64,000 bases of DNA from Streptomyces sp. NRRL B-1140 (lineage in GTDB: Bacteria > Actinomycetota > Actinomycetes > Streptomycetales > Streptomycetaceae): assembly GCF_001280065.1 (NCBI RefSeq), contig NZ_LGEA01000114.1:186001-250000 (forward strand). Direction: 5' to 3'. Under the pieces are notes generated by a model, which was given only the letters and a program-made list of their open reading frames with translations, had not been told where the DNA came from and made no database searches. The translations under genes and the position numbers were made by a program. Below, one piece after another: positions 15,333 through 24,493 of this stretch (position 1 is its first letter; each line of letters opens with the position of its first letter).

Positions 15333-16124
15333 TCAGGAGTGGGCGCGGCAGAACTCCCGGACGGTCCGGTTGAACGGCTCAGGGGCCTCGATGTTGCTGA
15401 GGTGCCCGATGCCGGGGAGCACGACCAGCGTGGCCCGCGGGATCGCTTCCAGGAACTGGTGGGCCACGGACGCCACGGGTGAGCGGGTGTCGAGCTCGCC
15501 CCACAGCAGGAGCGTGGGTACCGCGATCCTCGGCAGCAGGTCCCGCTGATCGGCCTCGACCATGGCGGTGAGCTGGGTCCGCATGCTCTGGGGCCGGGTG
15601 CCGGCCGACATCACGGACAGCACGCGGACGGCTTCGGCGGGTGGCTTCCCGGCGAACAGACCCGGCATGGTCGGTGCGAACCCCTCGGCCGGGACGGCGA
15701 GCATCCGCTCCGCCCCTTCGACCCGGGACCGCACCTCCGCCGCCGGGAGCGAACCCTTCCAGCCCGCGTAGGTGTCGACGAGAAGCAGCGTCCGGACGAC
15801 TTCGGCGTGGTGCCGGTAGAGCTCCAGCACGACGGTCCCGCCCCAGGAGGCGCCGAGGACGTGGGCGGGGCCGAGGTCCACGTCCTCGACGACGGCCGCG
15901 AGGCAGCGCGCGTAGTCCGCCAGCGTGAACGCGGGCGGGACGTCGGAGGAGCGCCCGGCGCCCGGCTCGTCCCAGGCGACGACGGTGAACTCGTCGGCCA
16001 GGTCCTCGGCCTGGGGGCGGAACTGCCGGGCGTCCGCGATGGCGCCGTGCGCGAGCACGAGGGGCGGGCCCTGACCCACCCGGTCGTACGCGACCTCGAT
16101 GCCGTCGACCCGCACCGCTGGCAT
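15333..16124 (-). CDS. Alpha/beta-fold hydrolase
   Basis: This 263-residue protein has LVLAHGAIADARQF (oxyanion hole), nucleophile elbow GASWGG (about residues 91-96), a catalytic Asp in LLWGELDTRSPV and catalytic His in GIGHLSNIE. It is of the 3-oxoadipate enol-lactonase/haloperoxidase-like group, with unknown substrate. It is convergent with the ECF41 gene, and ECF41 factors are often next to the enzymes they control. It has no signal peptide. Confidence 0.87.
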   Translation of the reverse strand: MPAVRVDGIEVAYDRVGQGPPLVLAHGAIADARQFRPQAEDLADEFTVVAWDEPGAGRSSDVPPAFTLADYARCLAAVVEDVDLGPAHVLGASWGGTVVLELYRHHAEVVRTLLLVDTYAGWKGSLPAAEVRSRVEGAERMLAVPAEGFAPTMPGLFAGKPPAEAVRVLSVMSAGTRPQSMRTQLTAMVEADQRDLLPRIAVPTLLLWGELDTRSPVASVAHQFLEAIPRATLVVLPGIGHLSNIEAPEPFNRTVREFCRAHS

Positions 16125-16197
16125 GACACCAGGTTACGCGCGCCTGCCGGGGGAGTCCTCCCGGCGGACTCCCCCGGCACGGCATCGCCGGCCGGTC

Positions 16198-18441
16198 CTA
16201 CCCCTGGTCGGCCACGAAGGACGCCATGCGGGTCAGGGCGGCGTTCCAGTTGATCGTGTGCTCGTTGGTCGACCAGGACTGGATGTCGTCGATGTAGCAG
16301 AACTGGCCCACGCAGCCCTGGAGTTTGCTCTGCGCGTAGGGGTCCTGGATGCTCGAGTTCGGCCCGCCCGCGAGGGTGCCCTTCGGCGGGTTGGGCTGAG
16401 CGGGGTCGAGCTGGTGGGCGTACCAGCGGCTGTGCTGGTTCTGTGCGCTGACCTCGCCGTAGCCGGTGACGTAGGAGATGTTCAGCGCGTTGCGGCCCAG
16501 GATGTAGTCCATGCTCTGCAGAGCGCCGTCCCGGTACTTCGAGGCGCCGGTGATGTCGTACGCGGTGGCGAGGACGACGGCGTTGTTGAGGACCTGGTGG
16601 CTGGAGCCCCAGTCGTAGGTGTGGCCCTCGGGCGCGTACGGCATGCCGTAGGGGTGTGCCCTGAGGGTGGCCAGGTAGCGGTCGGCGCCCTCGACGACGG
16701 ACCGGCGCACCGCGTCCCGGCCGGGCAGCCTGTTCGGCACGGTCGCCAGGTCGAGCCGCCCCGCCGGCCCGGTGCGGGCCCAGTCGAAGCCGATGGGCTT
16801 GAAGAGGTCGGCCGTGTGGACCGGCGACTTCAGGACGTACTCCTCGTAGCGCTTCTCCCCGGTCGACAGGTACAGCTCGGCCGCCGCCCAGTAGAAGTCG
16901 TCGCTGACGTCGCTGTCGGGGTAGGCGCCGCCGCCGATGCCGTCGCTCTCGGAGGCATAGCGGTCGGGGTGCGCGAGCGCGGCCGACCAGGCCTTGCGGG
17001 CGGCGGCCAGGGCCTTGCCGGCGAACGCCCTGTCGTAGGGCCGGTACAGGCGGGCGGCCTGCGCGGCCGTGGCGGCCAGATTCAGGGTGGCGGCCGTGGA
17101 CGGCGGGTGCAGTTCGCGCTTCTGCGGGTCCTCGTGCGGCATGAGCGGCAGGCCGGTCCACTGCTCGTCGTGCATCTTGTGGTGGGCCATGCCGGCCAGT
17201 GGCTCCCCGTCGGGCACCTGCATCTTCAGCAGGAACTCCAGCTCCCAGCGTGCCTCGTCGAGGATGTCCGGGACCTTGTTGCCGCTCTCCGGGATGGCGA
17301 GCGTGCCGTCGCGCAGCCTGTCCGCCTGCCCGGTGCGCGCGTGCCGGGCGCGCTCGTAGGTGCTGAGCAGCTCCCAGGTGGAGATGCCGCCGTTGACGAC
17401 GTACTTGCCGTGGTCGCCGGCGTCGTACCAGCCGCCGCCGACGTCGAGGGTGTAGTCGCAGACGCCCGGCTGGCAGGGCACGGCGGTGTCGCCCTTGTTG
17501 GGCGCCACTCCCACGTGCCCGGCCGGGCGGCCGTAACCGGGCCGCAGGTCGTCGCGTATCGCGATGCCGCTGCGCTGGGTGTAGTAGTACTTGGCCGAGT
17601 CGAGACGGAGCCGTTCGTAGGCGCTCGCGTCGATGTCGAAGGGTCGGCTGGTCTCGCCGTCGGCGACGAGCGTGAAGCCCGTGCCCCTGGTGCGGAAGGC
17701 GCCGAAGTCGATCGAGTGGACGTTCTGCCCGGACGAGGCGTCGACGCCGCGTGGCAGGGTCGTGCCCCTGGCGACGACCTTCCCGCCGGAGTTCTTCAGT
17801 TGCCAGGGCAGCTTCGCCGTGGCGTCGGTGACCAGCGTGGCGTTCTTGGGGCCGGCGGGCAGGTAGCCGACCTGGTTGACGCGGACCCGGGGCCCGGTGT
17901 CGGGCTCGTAGGGCTCCGGCGCCACCCCGCCGAGCAGCGAGACGTCGTCCATGCAGAAGCGCCAGGGATCCGCGCTGCCGCCGAGCTGGAAGCCGACCTG
18001 GCCCTGCGCGGTGTCGACGGGCGAGGTGAAGGTGTAGGAGTAGCGGTCGCCGGAGACGCTGAGCTGCGGTGTCACCTCGTGGTAGGTGTCGTAGGGCGAC
18101 ACCGACAGACCCACGATCGCCCGCACCACATGCCCGGCGGGTGTCCCGGTCGCGCTGAAGGAGAAGCGGTACGACTCCCCCTTCACGAGGGTGATGTCGT
18201 TCTGCCCGACGGCGGCGTCCCAGCGGTTGGTGGTGCCGCCGGGGACGTCGGCGCAGAGACGGCCGTCGGAGATGCCCGCGGTGACGTTGCTGGTGGTCCA
18301 CCACGGTGCGGTGCCGGTGTCGAAGGTGCCGTTCTTGACCTGCTCGGCCTCGTCGGCCCCGGCCGGCGCCGACGGCAGCGCGGTGAGCGCGGTCGCCAGC
18401 AGGGCCGTCAGGGAGAGCAAGGCGGTTCTGCGTCGTTTCAC
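16198..18441 (-). CDS. Secreted GH9 endoglucanase with CBM4/9-like module
   Basis: This 747-residue secreted enzyme has a signal peptide (about residues 1-29, [17 protein letters not shown]... to AGA), a CBM4/9-like beta-sandwich (about 33-170), a CelD-type Ig-like domain ([10 protein letters not shown], about 186-275) and a GH9 (alpha/alpha)6 catalytic domain to the end. The inverting catalytic machinery is visible as DAGDHGKY with Asp340/Asp343 and the general acid Glu727 in STNEHTIN. It would cut internal beta-1,4 bonds of cellulose outside the cell. A perfect CebR box lies 40 bp upstream, so cello-oligosaccharide induction is expected. Confidence 0.95.
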   Translation of the reverse strand: MKRRRTALLSLTALLATALTALPSAPAGADEAEQVKNGTFDTGTAPWWTTSNVTAGISDGRLCADVPGGTTNRWDAAVGQNDITLVKGESYRFSFSATGTPAGHVVRAIVGLSVSPYDTYHEVTPQLSVSGDRYSYTFTSPVDTAQGQVGFQLGGSADPWRFCMDDVSLLGGVAPEPYEPDTGPRVRVNQVGYLPAGPKNATLVTDATAKLPWQLKNSGGKVVARGTTLPRGVDASSGQNVHSIDFGAFRTRGTGFTLVADGETSRPFDIDASAYERLRLDSAKYYYTQRSGIAIRDDLRPGYGRPAGHVGVAPNKGDTAVPCQPGVCDYTLDVGGGWYDAGDHGKYVVNGGISTWELLSTYERARHARTGQADRLRDGTLAIPESGNKVPDILDEARWELEFLLKMQVPDGEPLAGMAHHKMHDEQWTGLPLMPHEDPQKRELHPPSTAATLNLAATAAQAARLYRPYDRAFAGKALAAARKAWSAALAHPDRYASESDGIGGGAYPDSDVSDDFYWAAAELYLSTGEKRYEEYVLKSPVHTADLFKPIGFDWARTGPAGRLDLATVPNRLPGRDAVRRSVVEGADRYLATLRAHPYGMPYAPEGHTYDWGSSHQVLNNAVVLATAYDITGASKYRDGALQSMDYILGRNALNISYVTGYGEVSAQNQHSRWYAHQLDPAQPNPPKGTLAGGPNSSIQDPYAQSKLQGCVGQFCYIDDIQSWSTNEHTINWNAALTRMASFVADQG

Positions 18442-18480
18442 GTCTGGGCTCCTCGTCGGAGGTGCGGGTGACGCTCAGCG

Positions 18481-18494
18481 TGGGAGCGCTCCCA
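18481..18494. promoter_or_regulatory. CebR operator (perfect)
   Basis: TGGGAGCGCTCCCA is exactly the 14-bp palindrome bound by CebR, the cellobiose-responsive repressor of cellulose use in Streptomyces. It lies 40 bp upstream of the GH9 start, in promoter position. The cebR gene itself is not in this window. Confidence 0.93.
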
Positions 18495-18539
18495 GATGGG
18501 ACGCAGGCCATGGTTGTGGCAGATGTGACGCCCCGTCAA

Positions 18540-18580
18540 CGGTCCGGACAGGACTGGCTGTTCGCCGCCCGTCCGGACCG
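18540..18580 (-). terminator. Hairpin downstream of the GH2 gene
   Basis: CGGTCCGGAC (18540-18549) pairs perfectly with GTCCGGACCG (18571-18580) around a 21-nt loop. It begins 12 nt beyond the GH2 stop and probably separates this gene from the GH9 promoter. The large loop makes it less certain. Confidence 0.5.
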
Positions 18581-18592
18581 TGGCGTCCGGGC

Positions 18593-21500
18593 TCAGGCGG
18601 CCGGGCAGTCCAGCCGGCTGATACGGATCGCTCCCCGGGCCTCGCCGGGGTGGCGGCTGGTGAGCATGAGCCGGACACGGGAGCCGCGGAGGGCTTCGAA
18701 CGTGATCACGGTGGGTGCGTCGGAGGCGGCCGCCCAGCCGATCCGGGTGTCCCGCGCGGTCTGCCACGCGCGGCCGTCCCACACCGCCACCTCTATCGCG
18801 GCGGGCAGGCTGTGGCCGGCGTCCACGGTGAAGGAGACGTCCACCCGGTCGAAACCGCGGGTGCGCCCGTGGTCGACCGAGACCCAGTCCTCGGTCCGCG
18901 CGCCGTCGAAGGCCGGCAGCAGGGCGGTGGCCTCTTTGAAGAAGCCGTTGGACCAGCCGGTGGCGGGGTCGCCGTCGAGCATGGCGGCGGGGAGGGTGTC
19001 CTGACGGCCGGAGTAGCTCGCGTCCGCGTGCGGGTGAGCGGGCGGGGCCGGATGCCCGGGCCGGAAAGCGGCCGGCGCGGTCTCGGCCCGGTCCGCGGCC
19101 CGGGTGGCCCGTACGGTCGCCGTGCCCGCCCGCAGCCCCTCGGCGCGGGCGGTCACCCTCACCGCACCGGCCTTGGTGCCGGACCGGACGATGGCGAGGG
19201 CCTTGCCGTGGAAGGCGGTGCGGGTGCTCGCCTGGTAGCGCTCGGCACTCTCCTGCCGGCCGTTGTCGAGTCCGGCGAGGGACCCTCCCGTCACGGTGAA
19301 GGAGAGCAGGTGCTCCGCGTCCGGCACCACGACACCGTGCCGGTCGACGACCTCGGCGGTCACGAAGACCAGGGAGCGGCCGTCCGCGGCGACGGACTCG
19401 CGGTCCGGGGTCAGGCGTATCGCGTGCGGAGCGCCCGCGGTGCGCAGCACGTCGGTGGCGACCACCTTGCCGTCCCGCCGTGCGACGGCCTTCAGCTCGC
19501 CCGGTTCGAAGGGAACCCGCCAGGCCAGGTGGAGCTTGCCTACGCTGCCGTTCGGGCTGGTGTAGCTGCCGGGGTGAGGGCCGTCGGTGAAGGTCTTGTC
19601 GTCACCGGTCGCCTCGGTGGTCTCCAGGTAGGTGCGGCCGTCGACGGTCTTCTTGGTGTCGAACCGCCGTACGCCGAGCGACTTCCCGTTGAGGTAGAGC
19701 TCGACCGTGGCGACGTTCGCGTACGCCCACACCTCGACCGTGTCGCCCTTGTCGTGGTTCCAGGTCGCCGGCAGCAGGTGAACCATCGGCTCGCTGGTCC
19801 ACTGGCTGCGGAACAGGTGGTACATGTCCTTCGGGAAGCCCGCCGTGTCGACCGCCCCGAAGAAGGAGGCCTTGACCGGGAAGACGTCGTAGGGGGTGGG
19901 TTCGCCGATGTAGTCGATGCCCGACCAGAGGAACTGCCCGGCGAACCACTTGCGGTCCCGGTCCTTCTTGTGGCCGTACTCGCCGCTCATGGTCCAGGAA
20001 GCGAGGTTGTTGTCGTACGAGGAGGTCGCACGCCGGCCCGGGGTGTGGTTCTCGCCGGTGTTGAGGCGCTCGGGCTCCTGGTAGGCGCCGCGGGTGGAGG
20101 TCTCCGAGGAGGACTCGGACTCGAAGAGGAACAGGTGCGGGTAGGCCGCGTGCAGCTGGTCCACCGACTTGGCGGTGTTGTAGTTCAGACCGAGGCCGTC
20201 CAGCTTGGCCAGCATCAGATCGGCGGCGGAGCCCTTGGCGGGCAGGCGGCGGTACTTGTCGGAGCCGATGACCAGGGGGCGGGTGTCGTCGGCCGTCTTG
20301 ATCGCCCCGATGATCCGGTCGGCCATGGCGAGGCCGGCGGTCGAGGTGGAGTCGGGGACCTCGTTGCCGATGGACCAGGCCAGCACGGCGGGTGAGTTGC
20401 GGGCCGCCAGCACCATCTCGGTCGCGTCCTTCTCGCACCACTCGTCGAAGAACCGGCCGTAGTCGTACCGGTTCTTTCCGGTCCGCCAGCAGTCGAACGC
20501 CTCCACCAGCAGGACGACGCCGAGCTCCTCGCAGACCTGGATCACCTCGGGCGCGGGCGGGTTGTGCGAGGTGCGCAGGGCGTTGACGCCCATGGAGCGC
20601 ATGATCTCCAGCTGCCGCCGGACGGCGTCGATGCTGACGGCGGCGCCGAGCGCGCCCAGGTCGTGGTGGAGGTCGACCCCCTTGATCTTGTGGTGGGTGC
20701 CGTTGAGGAAGAAGCCCTCGTCCGGGTCGAAGCGGAAGGTGCGGAAGCCGAAGACCGTGCGGTAGGTGTCGGTGGTCCGGCCGCCGACGCGGAGTTCGGT
20801 GTGCAGGGTGTAGCGGTGCGGTGTCGTGAAGTCCCACAACTCCGGTTTCCTGACCCGCAGTTCGTGAGCGACGGTGCGCTCGCCGGTGACGGCCGCGGCG
20901 GTGGAGGACGTACGGGCGACCGTCCGGCCCCCGCGATCGGTGATCCGGGAGACGATCTCGACGTCGGTGCCCTTGCCGGAGGCGTCGACGACGGAGGTGG
21001 CCACCCGTACGACGGCACGCTCGGCGGAGATCTCGGGTGTGGTGACGCGGGTGCCCCAGCGGGCCACGTGCACCGGTTCGGTGATCACCAGGCGGGCCTC
21101 GCGGTAGATGCCGCTGCCCGAGTACCAGCGGCTGCTCGGCAACCGGTTGCGGACCTCGACGGCGATCACGTTCTCGGTCGTGCCGTCGGTGTGCACCAGG
21201 TCGGTGAGGTCGAGGGCGAAGCCGGTGTAGCCGTAGGGGTGACGGCCGGCCTCCGTGCCGTTGCAGTAGACGGTGCAGTCCATGTAGACGCCGTCGAACT
21301 CCACGCAGACGCGCTTGCCGGCGAGGGTGGGCGGCAGGGTGAAGGCCAGGCGGTACCATCCCAGGCCGCCGGGCAGGAAGCCGGTGCCGCTGGTGGTGCC
21401 GTGCTCGGTGGTGGGGGTCTGCTCGATGCTCCAGTCGTGCGGGACGGCCGTCTCGCGCCAGCCGGAGTCGTCGTAGCCGGGAAGGTGGGCATCCGCGTAG

Positions 21501-21691
21501 GCGCCGGTCGGGTCCGTGATACCACCCGGGTTCACCAGCGCGAAGCGCCAGCCGTCGCGCAGTGCGACGGTCCGGCGGCCGGGCGCGCCGCGGCTCTGCC
21601 CGGCGGCCCACGCCTCCGGGGCACCGGGCAGCGCTCCGGCCGCGGGCGCGGCCGCGGAGGCGAACAGGACCGATCTGCGCCTGACCGACAT
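18593..21691 (-). CDS. Secreted GH2 beta-galactosidase-like glycosidase with C-terminal discoidin-type domain
   Basis: This 1032-residue protein starts with a probable Tat signal (RRRSVLFASAAAPAAGA). It has the GH2 sugar-binding domain (about residues 40-210), Ig-like domain, TIM barrel (about 335-610), further Ig-like domains and a C-terminal F5/8-type region (about 880-1025). The acid/base Glu444 lies in SIGNEVPDS and the probable nucleophile Glu524 in FLFESES. It would release terminal beta-galactosyl or related residues outside the cell; exact sugar specificity is not readable. It lies beside the CebR-controlled endoglucanase, in the same orientation but with its own leader and terminator. 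GAGGGAG precedes the ATG. Confidence 0.92.
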   Translation of the reverse strand: MSVRRRSVLFASAAAPAAGALPGAPEAWAAGQSRGAPGRRTVALRDGWRFALVNPGGITDPTGAYADAHLPGYDDSGWRETAVPHDWSIEQTPTTEHGTTSGTGFLPGGLGWYRLAFTLPPTLAGKRVCVEFDGVYMDCTVYCNGTEAGRHPYGYTGFALDLTDLVHTDGTTENVIAVEVRNRLPSSRWYSGSGIYREARLVITEPVHVARWGTRVTTPEISAERAVVRVATSVVDASGKGTDVEIVSRITDRGGRTVARTSSTAAAVTGERTVAHELRVRKPELWDFTTPHRYTLHTELRVGGRTTDTYRTVFGFRTFRFDPDEGFFLNGTHHKIKGVDLHHDLGALGAAVSIDAVRRQLEIMRSMGVNALRTSHNPPAPEVIQVCEELGVVLLVEAFDCWRTGKNRYDYGRFFDEWCEKDATEMVLAARNSPAVLAWSIGNEVPDSTSTAGLAMADRIIGAIKTADDTRPLVIGSDKYRRLPAKGSAADLMLAKLDGLGLNYNTAKSVDQLHAAYPHLFLFESESSSETSTRGAYQEPERLNTGENHTPGRRATSSYDNNLASWTMSGEYGHKKDRDRKWFAGQFLWSGIDYIGEPTPYDVFPVKASFFGAVDTAGFPKDMYHLFRSQWTSEPMVHLLPATWNHDKGDTVEVWAYANVATVELYLNGKSLGVRRFDTKKTVDGRTYLETTEATGDDKTFTDGPHPGSYTSPNGSVGKLHLAWRVPFEPGELKAVARRDGKVVATDVLRTAGAPHAIRLTPDRESVAADGRSLVFVTAEVVDRHGVVVPDAEHLLSFTVTGGSLAGLDNGRQESAERYQASTRTAFHGKALAIVRSGTKAGAVRVTARAEGLRAGTATVRATRAADRAETAPAAFRPGHPAPPAHPHADASYSGRQDTLPAAMLDGDPATGWSNGFFKEATALLPAFDGARTEDWVSVDHGRTRGFDRVDVSFTVDAGHSLPAAIEVAVWDGRAWQTARDTRIGWAAASDAPTVITFEALRGSRVRLMLTSRHPGEARGAIRISRLDCPAA

Positions 21692-21945
21692 GGAATCTCC
21701 CTCACGAGGGCCCAGAAGTACTCACAACTGATCGCGAACAAACAGATTCTGTCGAGGCGTCACACCCGGACGTCAAGGGTGCGTCGGGGCCGTTCTGCCC
21801 CGGCGATCACTTCGGCCGGAAGTGCGCCCCGACCCCGGCCGGGGAGCGGCACAGGGGTTACCGGTCCACGCCGGGCGCCTACGGACTACGCTGGAACTCA
21901 ACTGGCCTCCCTGTTCACTGTGAGTGTCCGTATGGAGTCGCGACG

Positions 21946-24333
21946 ATGAGTCCGGACGAGCCGTTCGACGATGGCGTGGCAGCCCGCGCCGTCATCGCCG
22001 TCGACGGCACGCTCACCGAGTGGAGCGAGGGTGCGCGCCGTCTGCTGGGGCACACGGCCGACGAGGTCGTGGGCCGCCCGGCCGCCGCGCTGCTGGCCGA
22101 CGGCGCCGACCCGCCGTCCGTGCGGGACGGCTCTCGCTGGAGCGGCACACTCACCCTGCGTCACCGCGACGGGCACCCGGTCTCCCTCTGGGTGCTCGCC
22201 CACCGCAGGCCTCCCGACGGAGCCGAGGCGACCGATTGGCTCGCGGTGTCCCCGCCGGAGGCCGCCGACCAGGGGCTTGGCGACGACCCGCTGGTGCGCC
22301 TGGCCCTGACGCAGTCGCCCTGCGCCACGATGATCTTCGACGAGCGGCTGCGGCTGCGCGGCCTCAACGACGCCATGGCGGACCTCCTGGGGCTGCCCGC
22401 CGCGCGGATGCTGGGGCTGAAGCCCACCGACATCGGCAGCCGACCGCAGAACGCCGAGCTCGAGGAGTATCTGCGCAGGGTGCTGAGCACCGGCCGGCGG
22501 CAGGAGATGCAGACGTACATGAAGGCGACCGGCGAGAGCCGGGGGGCCCACGCCTGGCTGGCCAGGATGGCCCCGCTCACCGACGGCACCGGCCGGGTGC
22601 GCGGCGTGTGCGTGACGGCCCACGACTTCTCCGACCAGTACCGGTCACGGGAGCGGCTGCTGCTGGTCAACGAGGCGAGCGTGCGCATCGGCACGACCCT
22701 CGACGTCACCCGTACGGCGCAGGAGCTGGCGGACGTGTGCGTGCCGGCGCTCGCCGACTTCGTCAGCGTGGACCTCCTCGACCCCCGGGACCACGGCGGC
22801 GAGTCCGCCGGGCCGCCGATTCCGCCACTGAGCCTGCGCCGGTCCGCCCACCAGTCCGTCAACAAGGGCAGCCCCGAGGCCGTCGCCAAACCCGGACAGG
22901 TGGACGTCTACCCGGAGAACTCCCCGCAGGCCGCCTCCCTGGTGGCCGGGCACACCGTCGTGGCCTCGGGCGCGTCGGGCGACCTCGAGCGCTGGCTCGC
23001 CTGGGACCCGGTGCGCTTCCAGCGGATACAGGAGTACGGCATCCACTCCACGATGTCCGTGCCCCTGCAGGCCCGGGGCACGACCCTGGGCGTGGCGGTC
23101 TTCACCCGCTTCCGCCGCCCCGAGCCGTTCACCCCCGACGACGTGCTGCTGGCCGAGGAGGTCACGGCCCGGGCCGCCGTCTGCATCGACAACGCGCGCC
23201 GCTACTCCCGCGAGCGCGAGACGACCCTCACCCTGCAGCGCAGCCTGCTGCCCCGCACCCTTCCGCACACGGCGGCGGTGGAGGCCGCGTCCCGCTACCT
23301 GCCGGCCACGCGCTCCGGCGTGGGCGGTGACTGGTTCGACGTGATCCCGCTGTCGGGGATGCGGGTCGCCATGATCGTCGGCGACGTCGTCGGTCACGGC
23401 ATCCAGGCCTCGGCCACCATGGGCCGGCTGCGCACCGCCGTCCGTACGCTCGCCGACATCGACCTGGCGCCCGACGAACTGCTCACGCACCTCGACGACC
23501 TCGTCGTACGGCTGTCGGAGGAGTCCGGCGGGGACGACGGCACCGGGGAGGTGGGCGCGACCTGCCTGTACGCGGTGTACGACCCGGTCTCACGGCGCTG
23601 CACCCTGGCCCGGGCCGGGCATCCCCTGCCCCTGCTGGTGCCGCCGGGCGGCCCGGCGCGCCAGCTCGACCTGCCCTCGGGGCCCCCGCTGGGTGTCGGG
23701 GGGCTGCCGTTCGAGGCGGCCGAGGTGGAGCTGCGCGAGGGCAGCATCCTGGTCTTCCACACGGACGGACTGCTCGTGAGCCGTGAGCGGGACGTCGACA
23801 CCAGCGGCCGGATGCTCCGCGAGGCGCTGTCGGCTTCCTCCGGCTCCCTGGACGAGACCTGCGACCGCGTGCTGAACACACTCCTCCCCCCGGGCGGCTC
23901 CAGCGACGACGTGGCCCTGCTGCTGGCCCGCACCCGCGGCCTGCCGTCCGCCCAGGTCGCCACCTGGGACATCCCGGCCGACCCGGCACTGGTGGCCCCC
24001 ATCCGCAAGCAGGTCGTCGACCAGCTGGAACGCTGGGGGCTGCTCGAAGCCACGTTCACCGCCGAGCTGGTGGTGAGCGAGCTGGTCACCAACGCCATCC
24101 GCTACGGCGCCCCGCCCATCCGGCTCCGGCTGATCCATGACGCGGCCACGCTGATCTGCGAGGTGTCCGACACCAACCACACGGCACCGCACCTGCGCCG
24201 GGCGAAGACCTGGGACGAGGGCGGCCGCGGCCTGCTCCTCGTCGCCCAGCTCACCCAGCGGTGGGGCAGCAGGCACACCGGCGAGGGCAAGACGATCTGG
24301 GCGGAGCTGGCCCTGCTCGGCGACGAGCTCTGA
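21946..24333 (+). CDS. PAS-PAS-GAF-SpoIIE phosphatase with HATPase kinase domain
   Basis: This 795-residue cytoplasmic regulator has two PAS-like domains (about residues 15-105 and 120-230), a GAF domain (about 240-395) and a PP2C-type SpoIIE phosphatase domain (about 425-630, GGDWFD near 461, GDVVGHG, SDDVALL). It ends in a HATPase_c anti-sigma-kinase-like domain (about 655-790, N-box Asn716 in ELVTNAIRYG). One protein therefore has both a phosphatase for STAS anti-anti-sigma factors and an RsbW-like kinase module, a typical Streptomyces partner-switch design. The STAS protein at 51233 is a possible but unproven partner. Confidence 0.93.
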   Translation: MSPDEPFDDGVAARAVIAVDGTLTEWSEGARRLLGHTADEVVGRPAAALLADGADPPSVRDGSRWSGTLTLRHRDGHPVSLWVLAHRRPPDGAEATDWLAVSPPEAADQGLGDDPLVRLALTQSPCATMIFDERLRLRGLNDAMADLLGLPAARMLGLKPTDIGSRPQNAELEEYLRRVLSTGRRQEMQTYMKATGESRGAHAWLARMAPLTDGTGRVRGVCVTAHDFSDQYRSRERLLLVNEASVRIGTTLDVTRTAQELADVCVPALADFVSVDLLDPRDHGGESAGPPIPPLSLRRSAHQSVNKGSPEAVAKPGQVDVYPENSPQAASLVAGHTVVASGASGDLERWLAWDPVRFQRIQEYGIHSTMSVPLQARGTTLGVAVFTRFRRPEPFTPDDVLLAEEVTARAAVCIDNARRYSRERETTLTLQRSLLPRTLPHTAAVEAASRYLPATRSGVGGDWFDVIPLSGMRVAMIVGDVVGHGIQASATMGRLRTAVRTLADIDLAPDELLTHLDDLVVRLSEESGGDDGTGEVGATCLYAVYDPVSRRCTLARAGHPLPLLVPPGGPARQLDLPSGPPLGVGGLPFEAAEVELREGSILVFHTDGLLVSRERDVDTSGRMLREALSASSGSLDETCDRVLNTLLPPGGSSDDVALLLARTRGLPSAQVATWDIPADPALVAPIRKQVVDQLERWGLLEATFTAELVVSELVTNAIRYGAPPIRLRLIHDAATLICEVSDTNHTAPHLRRAKTWDEGGRGLLLVAQLTQRWGSRHTGEGKTIWAELALLGDEL

Positions 24334-24493
24334 GCACCCGCTCCGCACCGGCAGGCGGGCGGGGGCCGCCCCGGACAGGACGTGACAGGGCCCCTGAGGT
24401 TCTCTTACCAGCGCCTGGTTTCATGGGCGGGCACGACCAGACCACGCTCCGGAGGACACCGCCCTGAACGCCCCGCTCGCCGAAGTCCTGTCC

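Noticed and set aside
15611..18511. 966-codon minus-strand frame over the hydrolase and GH9 genes
   Set aside because: It crosses two real genes and their intergenic region and gives Arg/His/Pro-rich nonsense.
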